A stretch of 64,000 nt of DNA from Schistosoma haematobium (Eukaryota > Platyhelminthes > Trematoda > Strigeidida > Schistosomatidae). The stretch is from contig NC_067196.1 in NCBI RefSeq assembly GCF_000699445.3, positions 60,269,364-60,333,363 on the forward strand, read 5' to 3'. Both the position numbers and the translations under genes were made by a program. Within the stretch, counting starts at the first letter, position 1. Each line of letters opens with the position of its first letter. Below, in pieces: positions 10,620 to 24,100 of the stretch. Below the pieces are notes generated by a model. The model did not search any database, was not told the DNA's origin, and worked only from the letters and a program-made list of their open reading frames with translations.

Positions 10620-13600
10620 GAATCCAGCAGAAAACGAGCTCAAGCAGTAAAGACCTTATCGGCTTAGAAATGGTATAAGTTTCCGCTACACTATTGAGCC
10701 GAGAACTTTGGTGTAGTGGTATTGATTTATAACCACACAATTTTTGAGGCTAAATATGTGATGAATGAGGTTGACGTAAAGCATTTACTGTATGAAGAAG
10801 GTCAGAAATAGTAAACGCAGGAGCACCTAATCGGTATGGCATGTCTCACCCATGCATCGACTCCTTAAGTATTAATAGGCTAAAACCGGCTCATCTAGAT
10901 CATGAACTACCAAACATGTTGTTAGATAATTTACCTGACTAAACAATAACAGAATCGACAGGTAAGAAAGAGAATTTAGCACAAGTGACTAGAAAGGTTA
11001 GATGGTCACAGCTAATTATTTAGTCAAGGATATCCACGGTTTTGGCTGTAGCCTAAAGTGTCACCACGTATCTACTCTAGTCTTGTGTTTACTCAAATGA
11101 TCAAAACGTGAACGCTTTTGTGTCATCTTGCTTATTTTATTTTATCTAAAAAGCATTACGAACATGTTCGTATTCTGAAATATTATGCATTCCACCCTCC
11201 TCAGATCTCTTGATCCTGATCTATGGACGTTATATTCATTTTTTAAATACTGAGTGCATAAGCTATTTATCCACAAACGACTTACCGAGTAATATAAACC
11301 GAAACATATGAAAAGGGATAAGTCATAAAGGAACGAAGAATCTTCGACTGTGGTGAGCGATGTGAGCAAGCTTCACATGACGGATTAACCATTTTCCTAG
11401 ATTTTGTTAATAATAGCAGAAAATGAGAAAGATGAATGGAAACATCGAACAAAATCCCAATATACACGTACTATAAACCCACACAATGAACCTTCGTAAT
11501 AATGACGAATTCCAAAAGCAATTCAGGCGAATTAACTTTTTTTTCACTGGTTAATCCACTATGCATTTAGTATTTGTTAACTTATATATTTTTTTCTTAG
11601 ACTGGTCGTATATGTTTCATGTGAACCACTCTTAGGACCATTTTTGCAATAAGATGTTTGGTAGCTTCATACGACCAATACTACTAATAATAGGTGGTTC
11701 TTAGATGAATCATTTTTAGAGCAAGAAGTGGTTAAGTACCTTTTAGTGGTTCTCATCGTCATTTTGGCATGCTTATAAATGATATGCACCAATTCAACGA
11801 GCATAGCTGCAGCATGATTTGCAATGTAAACATATAACTCAGTTTCATTGACAACATTCAATTTTTTTCATTTTATTTTTGATTTCTGACACTTAAGAAT
11901 CAACAATCGTGAGTGTGTTCTGAGCCGTCAAAACTCTTGGGCACATATAAACAGCACTACCTATCTTATTTTCCGTAGCTAATCCTCAAGTCAAAACTGA
12001 AAGTAGCTATTCATAAATGGTTCCTCGTCTTTACCATAAAGCTTTGTTACGATTTGAGAATCACGTAATATGGTCGATCCAGGCGATGGAACTAAGAACT
12101 AAATCAGTTGATAACCTAACTGAATTATTCTGACAAATAGCGTTGTTTTTTTCCTACAGTTATGTTTATGCAAACACCGACTAAAAGTTCATACCATAAT
12201 TATAGCAATGAGTCGGGAGTTATACTTCCCTTGGCTGAAACCTATACTCTCCCTGATGATCACTCACCTAATCGACTTACGAACACTTAATTAACTGAAG
12301 ATATCGTACAGCACATTGCCTGTAAAGTTACTACATTAGCTGTACTGATCTCACATACCTAATTTCAAACTCATTGTTATATAGCTTCTGTTTGACCGAG
12401 TGCACACAACTGACTAGTATTCACAATTCTTTCTATCTATCCGTCTCTAAACCAATGTGGATAGCTGATCCGTTAGATAATCAGAACATTGAGTTTGAGA
12501 CATGGCCCTCACGGCTACTCCCATGTTAAGCCAGTTATTGTCAGTTGATCATACCAAATTCTGGAACATACCACCATTTTTCCTAAAAGGAAACCTCATT
12601 TCATGGAAATATTAATTCGTATGGCTTTTCCAGTTGATTATTATTAGTATGAGCAGAAAACACTTGTAATGACCATACTTTAAACCGCTAACCACTGACT
12701 GACACGGTATTTCAGTGTGGCGTTTTAGGACACTTTGGCTTACTGGTCCGCTCTTTTGTCCTATCCTTCCTCATTTCTGACTAACTCAAAGTCCTCGACC
12801 ATCGTTCACCGTCCTCCCGAATGACTAATAGATCATAACTGCCCGTAGTGGATGTGAATGCAGTATTTCCTAACACTGGTCGATTATCAACGATACTCAT
12901 GACCGATAGAACTTGAACACTTGTGAGGAACAAACCAACTGGTTACTTGGGCGACTTTAAAAGGTCTCACTATATCATGCATACCTACACCAAGCCCATA
13001 AACTGTTAGACCTGTGAGACAACGACTGTCACTGACCATGAAATGCCTATTCGGTTCTCATACTCTTGTTAATTTTCCTTTTCCCCTTAGCCGTATATTA
13101 TATTTTTCCGAGTTAAGGGGTACTACATTCACCCGCGGCTACGAATCCAGTTATAAAAGTTCATGTATCTGATCGAATTTATTGTTGAATCCAACTTCTG
13201 GCAAATTCACTCATCCATATATATATATATTTAAAAAGAAATGTTTTTAGAAAAGACTATAATTTATGAACGGACCAATCAGATATAAGATAACGAGTCA
13301 TGAATTTTGGTGCGAAATTCATTCTTATATTTGGCTAAATAGAGTTTTGGCATTATAGCTTATGTCGGTTTGTGATGACAACCCTAAATCTAATTTTTAG
13401 CCCTAACCATCAACTGTTAATGAGGATTGTAACTGCTTTATAACCCTCACTTAGTCCTAATCAGTAGGTGTCCACTCTCATAGTCACTTCAGCGTCGCTC
13501 AAAGGTCGTCCACAAATTATAGTCTCACCTTTTATTCTTTTAACACGCTTTCGTACACAAGATGTCTACACCTTGTCTATTTATTTCCAGATTGCCAACT

Positions 13601-14929
13601 CATCCTGAAAACCGAAGACTTATGTGGAACCAAACAATTATCAATCTTATTTGTGTATTTACTTTTCGCACCTTATTGTTTTATACAATCGGTGGAGCAA
13701 TTTTTCAGGTTTGACCGACTTTCATTATTGTTTATGGAGTGGATCCTTTTTATTTTTCACCTGAGGGCGACTCAAGAACCAAAATAGTAAACACCTAATA
13801 GCTGGACAGAGCATGGGAAAATCGTGCCTGACCAACATGCTGTTTGGTAACTCGCTTGCAGTACTTCCTCAGATATTATTGTTTCATTTTTCTCCTCTTT
13901 TCTCTTGCAAGCTCTGATCACCATATAGAAGGCACGTAGCAAACTATCAGCGATAATTGTGGAAGAAATTGAATTCAGAACTACAGTTTTAATTAAAAAA
14001 GCTGTAGACTCATTTAAAAGACAAGCATAGGGTTCTGACGAACTGCGTTTACGCCCATAAGTCCGGACTTATCTAACGAAAGAACACTTTAGAGTTGGGT
14101 CATAACTGCTTTTTACATACTGGTATAACATACTTAGTGTGCGTATACTGCAAAAATAATTATCAGCCACAGAAGTCAAATTACCTTATTCACTTCTTTC
14201 AAACAACCCTCAAAATTGTTTCAACTTGTAAGTCGTCACGATAACGTAATATTATTGAAGATTCGTCCTATACCATGCATCGTCTTCGCTACTTGAAGAA
14301 TAGACAGTATCGGACATAGTGTGGCTGAACTGAATTAAAACCTAAAAATGCCTTGATTTGACCGCTTCTGCAAAACATCACGAGTTGTCGAGGTAACGCA
14401 CCAATCATCTTACGATAGTTTGACCTTCAAGTGCTCAGGAACCCCCATCAATGGACGATACCCCTGAACCGTTGCCGGATTTGTTTACCACTTAAACCCT
14501 ATTTATATGAAAATATTTTTAACCTTTCAATTCCGCCTTATCTCTACGTAATTCTTGTCTTCCTCAGCATCACCCCAGTTCACCGCACTATTTGGACCTA
14601 CAGTTTTTCAAACTTAATATTCTAGTACTCTAGCTTAACGCAATCAAATACACCTTGGTTAATTGACTCTACAGTTGATCACAGTAAATCACCCAATGCT
14701 TATTTAAAAAAGGGAGTGACGAATAGTAGAAGACCACTGTCAACAAATGTCTCCTATCATATTGACAAAGGACCCAAGTACCAATGAATTCGCTGATTCC
14801 GTCAATTAAGTTCCAAAAGTCTGAAAAAACATTGCCAAATAAATTTGAAGTCAGACTGTCATAAAAAACTGTCAACTGAAAACAACCAAAGTTTTCGGAA
14901 CTTTTATTTCATATAAAGAAGGGAGGGAC
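10620..14929. other. Intergenic upstream of NUP210, no gene recognised
   Basis: No coding region could be supported. The stretch at 12.5-14.6 kb is less AT-rich and may include old retroelement DNA. The last ~40 bases before the NUP210 start hold 'tttcatataaagaaggg', which could be a promoter element but is not distinctive. Confidence 0.4.
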
Positions 14930-15010
14930 ATGAATTCAGGAAAACATTATATACTGGGCAGTCATTGTTATGTCGATCAAGCGACCTTCGCACGATATCA
15001 AATTAGAACG

Positions 15011-15153
15011 ATGCTAGTCTTGCTCGCATTCTCTTTACTCCCCATCGTTTATTGTGACTTTAAATTAAGTGATTCCAAGCTCCTTCTGCCTTACTATAGT
15101 GTTAATCCCGTGAATTACACTCTGCATGGTAGCGAGGGGGCTTGCTATGAATG
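15011..15153 (+). CDS. NUP210: NUP210 exon 1 (signal peptide)
   Basis: Encodes MLVLLAFSLLPIVYC then a mature start 'KLLLPYYSVNPVNYTLHGSE', which resembles the 'LLPF…VNFTLEASEGCYRW' start of vertebrate gp210. The donor is gtaagg at 15154, and the last codon TGG (Trp of C-Y-E-W) is split after TG. The in-frame upstream ATG at 14930 would extend the protein. Confidence 0.85.
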
Positions 15154-18100
15154 GTAAGGTGGTTAGTTTTTTAACACTGTAGGCATTCGGGCACACCGGA
15201 GGTAGCAGTAGTAAGCCCAATAGTATCATCTGAGAATGGCTGCTCTTCTGCTGCTGTTATAACTGCGGTCTGGCAATCACGGCACAGGGCTGTGGCCACC
15301 ATATATGCCAAAATAATTAGTAAATATGTACACTTTTCAAAACATTTCTAGATGCTGATCACATTGTTAAGTGTGATGTAATCGTTGACGACATACATCG
15401 GATCGAAATCGCCACTACCACACAAGAGCTTTATCTGCATAATACACCAGTTTCTCTTGTAGTAACTGCTTATGATGAATATGGCAATACCTTCACGTCA
15501 CTTGAAGGTGTACCATTTGAGTGGCGTATATTTGAAGACAAATATGAAGAGTTCGGAGACATTCAAGGTGTATTAAGATTTATCACGTGGAGGGAGTCGG
15601 AATATACAACTCCAAGTACAATGGCTTTACTTGAGTCGAAAGGAATGCAGGTTAGCTAATAACGATATATCTTATTCCTGTAGGGCTACATGCAACTAAT
15701 AAGTGGCTTGCGTACTGGCTCTGCGGTCGTTAGTGTGGCTCTTCATGAGTCGATTTACAAAAGTGTATTACCCAGTCAGGTTCGTCTTCTCGTTATGGCT
15801 AATGCCCAATTGAGCCCAGCACTAGCCTATCTTGTCCCAAATTCCTTGCTGACTTTCACCGTACACGTTATTCAACAAGGTGATGACCAAGGTAAGTATT
15901 GTATTGTTACATATCTCTTCTTTACTGTACTAATTAGGAGTAATTATGGTAACATTACATTTCAGCAATTAGTTTCCACGCATAATCCTGTTATTTTGTC
16001 TTTGTGCTTTTACTAATCACCTGATTCACCGGGCTAAATTTTATTGCTCCAGTATTTAGCTGCAGGTTGCAATGCGGCCTTTGTAAGTTCGTGATCTCTA
16101 GCTCTTACATTGCCATCATCTCACCATGTAAAGCAATATAATTCTTTCATTTAGTCTTGCTTCATTGGATGTATTGTCTACGCTCTGGTTTCGTTCTCGT
16201 CTGGATTGTTTCAGATTTTTTGACGGAAGTGGCACATTTGAGTGTTGAAAATGTCATTTTCTGATTATCAATTAGCTGTTTCTGCTGGTACCCTACTTGA
16301 GCGTACTTGTACATGGACGTTTTATATCACGTTGTTTGGAGACTATGCGGTTGTATATAAATAATATATTTGTAATATCCCAAAGAGTAGAAAAATTGGA
16401 TTTTCTGGCGTTTCGTGACTTCATGTAAGCCACTTATTCAGAGCATAAATAAACACTATTTGGTTATTCATTCTCTGAAGAAGTGGCTTACACGAAGTCA
16501 CGAAACGTCAAAAAATCTAATTTTTCTACTCTTTGGGATATTACAAATATATTATTTACTCATAACAATCTACTCAATTTATTCAAAATTATCTAGTAAG
16601 ATCTTGGTAATGATACCTTTATGCGATGTTATTCCAAAATAAATGTGTAAATACTGACATAATGCGATCCCAAGGTTTGTAGACCTTTAATTTACGGGGC
16701 TCACACATTTACCACAAAATATGTGAATTTTCGTGTTTTTCTGGTCAAATACTGCCCTAAAATTGATCAAAATTTAAAAGAACCATAATTAATAATCTTG
16801 AGAGATATCACAGTTTCATCTTTAAGCAATTGTTGAATAAGTTTAAGTGATACCCCAAAATGTAGTAAATTTCAAACAACCTGTTCATATATGAAATGTT
16901 TTGTATGAGAACTTTCATCATTTATTTAGTTAAATGAGTATAAATTTATATCCCACTCCTCATTTTTCAGAGGTCGCCATGCCATCTTTACAATACCACT
17001 TGCAGGTGAATGACACGAACTTGGCTGTTCTTAGCCCACTTGATGGTTCAACTCTTAAAGCTCTAAATTATGGTCAAACTGAAGTTACACTTCTTGATCG
17101 AAGTAAGTCAAATGTTTCAACATTACTCATTTATTCCATGCGTAATATAATTGAATTAAATTATGCCAATATGTGAACTAGCACCTCTCAACCTATTTTA
17201 CTTTTAAATCAACCTTTATTTACTATTAGATGTCGAAGAAGCCCTAGAAAAATTGGACGAGGTTTTAAACTCTAAAGTCGATGATTCAGATCTTCGTCTG
17301 CCAAAACGGAGACGTCCAACTTCACTCATACAGATTGTAGAGCCAGCCTATCTGGGTTTTACACTCATTCAAAAGTCTACCAATAAAAACCCAGATATAT
17401 GCCAACTGGCTTCATTTTTAAACTCAGGGTCATATGGTAATCAGGTTGCATCCGGTTCTTATATGCCTATTCGAAGATGGATTATGGAGTCAGGGAAAGT
17501 TTATGTCATCAATCTAGATATATATGATCGTAATAACCACCGTTTATATCCCTCAGACAATCTGCGACTGTCTCTTTATTTTCCAGAAAGCCACTTTGAG
17601 GTAAGACTATTTGTTTATTCTGATAGCTTTTCTAAGTGTTCCGTTTGTTGATGTACTGGACTAAACTAATCGACTGGTTTAATATGATGTATAGGTTTTT
17701 GTTGAGCTGTTTTGGTACTTGTGTTAATAGCATGGCAGTTTTGAATATGGCTATGATGTATATAAGTCTATTTGAAGTCTCACAATGAACAGTATGACAT
17801 ACATCTACATGATAAGATAAGATGCGACTTTAGTTCTAATGCTACTTACCTGTCAAATATTAATAATACGTATTACTACTTACATACTATTCTCAGTGTA
17901 GATCCCTGGTGAGACAATATACAACAGTGAGCAGTGCAAGAAGGTCTTGGTCTAATTTCTAACTGAATAATCATAAGCCTGGTATTGATGCTTTGTACAT
18001 TGTATGATGCGATTGTTGACAGGTTCTGCGAATGCGCCACTTTGTTAATTTCTATAATATCCTACTCCAAATTTGTGACTTATGTTTCAGATCTTAAAAT

Positions 18101-21100
18101 CTTCGTTAAATCAAACTTATGTCGTTGTTCGAGCATTTTCATCTGGTTCGGTGTCTCTCAAGGCTGTCTTAAGAGGTGTCGTAGATCAGGTACGTTCAAT
18201 TGATTCGCATTAATTGAGGCGCGATATTTTGTATCCATCCAGTTTATAAAATTCACTTCCCTAAATGGTTTTTTACAGCGGTCATTGTCCATTCACAAGA
18301 TAATAATACATCTGTTACTGATGTTCGGTTCTACTAAAGATATCAATTTGTTGATGCTTTTCACTTCACAATTTTTGGTCTTAAGTTTGAGAATTATATT
18401 GTTTCCAAAGCAGATTTCTTCTCAATAGTGGAAAGATGTCATCTCCAAAGTTGCCGATAATTTATGCGAAACATTTTACGACCATTAAATCTCAAAACGA
18501 TCAATATGAACTTGGTTTTGTAATCCAAAACTTACTTTTTTGTCTTTGTCGTATCTGTAGGACTTTAGGGAGAAAAATTCCCATCTAGTGTAATCTGTTT
18601 AAGTTGCCACTAAAGGCCAGTTCGACCACGCCAAAGAGCTAATTACTGTCGGAAGTGACATTAGGAGTCATCTTACCATTCAGCCTCTTAATATTGATTC
18701 GTATACTAGATTTTGATGTTTCACTATTGTGAGAACTAATATTACTATCTGAGTGTATAAACCTCAGTGAATGGAGCAGAATTGAGTTCGAACTGATGAC
18801 CAACTCTTATTCATGGAGAACCACCTTCGTCTTACCAATTTTCTCCACAAAAGACCCTACAACTACTGCAAATAAAATCTATTTAGTATGCCAAGTGTTT
18901 TCACAGGAAACAACACTTTTAATAACTGTATCCATCTCAAAAAAATTTTCCTAGTATAAATTCATCTACTTTTCGTAAATAAGTGCACATAAATAAATTA
19001 AAGTGATTTCGGTTTACCATACGCAAACATATTCAGTTGTTATATGGTTGGTTAAGATGCATTAAAAATTATGAATAAACTGATATATTTTCAAGGATTT
19101 ATGGCTCTCAGTCAGTCAGTCAGCTACAACGTAGGACCAGGCACATATATGCATCGGTCCAAGTTACCATACCTCATAAACACAACAAGATGGACACCAG
19201 ATTCATAAAACGAGTTAATTCAGAGGTGGTAATACATAAAAGAAAGATTACAATAAGGATATAGTACAGGAAGGAAGAGTTAGTTAGTAGAAAGAAAGAT
19301 ATGAAGTGATTTTAATCTCTTAGCTTAAGGGAAGACAGGGAGTGTATACACCGACGCCATTGTGATCGACTCTGAGCCATGTCACCAAGAGTCTCCAACC
19401 ATTGGTTACGATAGTCACGTGGACCCCAACCAAGTAGTCTGCATCTCCCAACATGGCTCAGACTAGAAGTTAGTGACTTCAAGCACTGATGCCACGTTTT
19501 GGTTTGGCCGCCCCTAACTTTCTTCCAACCATCCCGAACACCGGTTTGCATTGCACGTCGTGGTAATCGGTGTTCGGGCATACGTAACACATGGCCCAAC
19601 CATCTCAGTCGATGAAGATTCATAACCTCATCAACTGATTTACCATCATTCCCTAATATCCTGCGTCTGACCTCACTATTACTTACCTGGTGATCCCAGC
19701 AGACGCTAGCAATATTTCTAAGGCATCTGTGTTTATTTATCCTAGCATAACAGTTAAATAAATATTTCTGCTACCAGCTTCAAAAGTAATCTTTTTCCGG
19801 ATTTGAAATGAATCACTTCTAACAATGATTTAATTTACAGATAGTAGGTGTGAATGTACTTTCATAGTTTTCACCTATTGATTTTATCATTGTCTCTGTT
19901 CCCACCACGATTACAAATAATTCTTTTTCACAAACTGTTTATGCTAATGTGGAAAAAATATGGTCAAACCTACTTACGTGTTGCAATGTCTTTGAATAAT
20001 TTTCTAACCATCATTATGGAAACGCAAAACTTAACAGCTAATATGATCGTAGTTATCTTGGCAACCACTGATTATTATTTTGAGAACCGCAATTCATACA
20101 TAATTCCGGTTCTTAAATCGATTTACTTTTAAGACGAATGAAGCATTCGATAAAAGTTATTACTTTTTTCGTTACTGTGAAATAGACAGTGGTGTAACAG
20201 AATTCTTTTATTAGATATATGAGTAAGTGCCCTGTTCTGTTTGCTTATTTTTTTATAAGGACGGAAGTGTTGTGGAATTCAATTCAACCATAACCGGCGA
20301 TCAAGATGTGACCATTTACTCTCCTATCAAAATCTATCCAACACCAGTCATTTTACCGTGGTCTACAGAACTACTATCGTCTAACCTCACACATTCTATT
20401 CCTGGTTACCATCTACGAGCTAACGGAGGTTGTGGACAATATAGATGGACAGCTTTATCTCTCCGCGCGTTAGAACATCATTCTGATCCAGGCAAATTAC
20501 CGAACCCTGAATTACTCACTAACACAGTTGTGTCCATTACTAAAACAGGGGTTATATCAGCTCTAGTAAGCTTATTTTTATACGTTGCATGATTTGCATG
20601 TTACAACTTGTATCATGTTTGTATTACATTCTTGTAAAGATTATTATATAGAAATCAATTTGTTATTGTGTGGCTAGTTAGCAAATTCAATCTTCTCGCC
20701 CAATAATTTGCAGTACTTTATATTTTTATTTGAAAGGTTACTTTTTTATTGTTATCGTTTATAATCAGTGCGAAACAATGTAGCTTTGCATTTGCTACAA
20801 TTGTGTAAATGACACTAACTAAACCGGTCATATAGCTTAGTGAATAAATAGGTGTATTCGATTCTTATTCACTATGTTGTAAGCTTCAGTTTCACTTCAC
20901 ATACTTTCTGTAAAACAGCAAAAATATTGTTGTTTGCTTACGATAAACACTGTACACAGGACGTCGTTCGATTAAAAAATTATTGGTTGAATACGAATTC
21001 TGTAAATTCAGTGTGTTTAGAAACTATAACTTTTACGCATAATTAGTGGTTAATGCATGATGAAAATTGTTAAATAATGTTTTTGAGTCTCATAATAATA

Positions 21101-24100
21101 CCTTTTGTTTAAACCACATTCTAGAATCCCGGCGAATCTATCATAGTTGCATCTAGCTCTTCGAATCCTCAACTTTGTGGACATACTGTAGTTTATGTGC
21201 GTCCACCTTCTGAAATGAAATTTGTGTATGAACGCAATGAAGTTCTAATCCCACCTCGTCGTAATGCTAAGTTTATTGACGAAGAATTAACGAGGAGTTA
21301 TCCGAATCAACCAACAAATGAGGAATGGAGTATACAAGATCCCTCTGCCGTAGAATTCGACTTGGAACATTTAGCGATAGGATTAGCTGTTCTTGATTCT
21401 GATGGTCAAAGTATGACGGATTGCAGAAATTTAAACATTGAAATTCATGCAGCCGACTCTAATGTTGTGAAGATCATTCCAGGTAGGTTAGTTCGATGGT
21501 GAATTTCGCTTCTACCAGACCAAGACAAATATTAGTTTTTCAAAATTCACAGTCTTTAACTCAATGATTTGCCTTTAATAGCGTCATTCAACGATTTGTC
21601 ATATAGGGAGTATTAAGATTTCTTTTTTTCTTCTTGGTGTTTTGAGAACCGTTATTAATCCAGTTGTGCTAACCTTAGTATTCATGAAAAGAAGATAATA
21701 TATCAATTATATATCCGTGTACGCAGTTTCAAGTCATTTTTTCGTGTGAAGGTTGATGATACTGTTCAATTATCCAAACCTTAATAAATGGGACAAGGTC
21801 CAAAGTATAGTTTAATAGTTGCGAATCAAGTGACTTGTCCAATCTCTGAGCCACTGATCCACAGGCATCTTCAGTCAACAAACCATGAATAAACGTAGAA
21901 AATCATAAAATACCCATCATAATTTCTTTGCTTTCTTGGATCGATAATTATGTGCTTGCTGGGAATGGCTATGTTTTGAAGTATATTACTAAGTATATCT
22001 TTGTTAAATCCCTCCGAAATGTTTCGAGTTATAATAACCTATAATTTTATCTTATCTGTAACTGAGTAAACTAGTATAAAAAAACATGACCACTAGCCAT
22101 AAGAATAGGTTTTTAATAAAATAACTGATTGGGTGTCATAAAGGGTTTTAAGTTATCAGTTTTGTAAGCCACTTTTCAACGAATGAAACACTTGACTGTT
22201 AGGCATAATTCAAGAGCTTAATAGATTAGTTCATAAGTTTATACTAGGAAACTTATGCAGTAAGCAGAAGTGAAACTGACAGAATAAAAAAGTATTAGAA
22301 TGGATAATTAACATAAATCATCAGTTTTAAATAGAATGAAAGGATAGAAGAACACAAACAAAGTAGATATTGGCAGAAATGTATACTAGTCCAAATTAAC
22401 ACCTTATATCCTCAACACACTAAAATGTAAACAGTTGGAAGTAACAATAATACAGTAGTAGAGAAAAACTGACAATATGAAGCGTAAGTGCAAAAAAAGC
22501 TAATAAAGTCTGGAATTATTTTTGACACAAAAAGGGATCGTCTTGTATTATATATTTATCTGGGGTGGTAGTATTTAACGTATATTATGGCCTCTACTAT
22601 TAGTTTTTTCTACTTTGTAAAAAATTGCTTTATAAATCCTTTTGTTTCAGTTGAGATATAAGTATGTTTCTCTGTTTTTTATAATTTATTCCTCATAAAT
22701 TTATTTTGTGTAGTAATCTATTTTACTGGATTAAAATTGTACAGGTTTTCATGCCCCACGACTTAATTCATCTGCTGAATATGGATTATTTGATTCTAAC
22801 GAATGCTTACATTTTTATGTGATCGGAGTTAACGTTGGTTTCACTGAAATTAAAGCAATTTACAATCCATCACCAGTTAACAAATTTGATGAATCTGTTG
22901 TAATTGTTTCACGTGTTCATGTTGCCGCATATCGTAAAATCAATTTTATTGATCCTGTTTCTGAAATAACTCCTGTTGCAATAGGTTCAACTCGAAATAT
23001 GCTAGTAAGTACAGAAAATTAGTATTCAATTCAATGAATATATTCAGCCAATCACAAATTGCTTGATTAGTAGTGTTAGTTCAATAAGAAGCGATTTATT
23101 TGACTTTCAACTAGTTGTTGATTAGACATTTAAACTCTAATCTATTTCCTTCAATTTAAACCAATGGGTAGTGTCACTAACTCCTATACAAAATGAGTAT
23201 GGTATAAAGTCTAGTATTGTATTCAATTACCTAGTAATCTAATCATTGTAGTAATTATTTTTCTTCTCTATTTTATCAATGTTCATTATCAGGTAAAATC
23301 GTGCAATGCTAAATAATTAACTCTTGTTTTATATAAACTGTTCTTGATTTATTAAAAAGCTTTTCCAACCACAGATAATATTTATTAAATCAGTGTTATT
23401 ATTATTATTGTTAGCGATTTTATTCAATATTATATTTTTGTCACAATATACAATTCTCAGCACAAAATATTTCAACAAGTTCCCTTTTCTTACTTCTTGG
23501 TCAATCTTGACGATAAGTATTAAGTGATCACCAGTTAGATGTTAGCAGTTCAGGAATCGACATCTAATTAACGTTCATTCTTTAATGGACATAATGATGT
23601 ATTAAGCGAAACAAAAACAAAAAACTTATTGAAATATTTAGATGTAAGGAACAGGTAGCCTAGATATTCAGGTACACTTCCAAAGTTCGAGTTATGCGTT
23701 GACCATAGTTTTGGCTTCATAAATTCGCTTTTTTTGAAAATTATGATAAGAAGGTAAATGTTGAAGAAAAGTATTTTTGAAATAACAAATTATTTGAAAA
23801 GAAAAACAAATGCTATTATGTTAATGTAAATTTAACCGAATATATCTTTATTTAGTGAAGATGTTTCTAATTAGTTCACTTCTATCTATGTTAAGTAATT
23901 TCAATATTTTCTGAAGAGTAGATTTGTATAAAATAGTTGATGAAATTCTATTCCGTATGGTATTTATTTATTTAAACACATAAATATTAGTACAAAGGGG
24001 CACCGAATGCATATGTGTCACACAAGTTACTTGATTTGTATGTCGGCTATGATACTGTCCGGGTACCCAGACCGGAACACGGGGTTCCTTAGGAGGTTAC

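Larger units (their letters stand above)
16349..16562. repeat. ~90 bp inverted repeat (Penelope-type ends?)
   Basis: The left arm (16349-16443) and right arm (16473-16562) are near-complementary over about 90 bp, separated by ~29 bp (cataaataaacactatttgg…). Each arm carries the same order of motifs: 'ctctgaa', 'aagtggcttaca', 'gaagtcacgaaacg', then 'tttttctactctttgggatattac'. The repeated unit is hammerhead-like (separate entries). Confidence 0.85.
15892..16970 (+). other. NUP210 intron 4, carrying an inverted pair of hammerhead-like sequences
   Basis: This is the first long intron of the gene (1,079 bp). Besides the inverted repeat at 16349-16562 I see no coding sequence or recognisable element. 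Confidence 0.6.
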
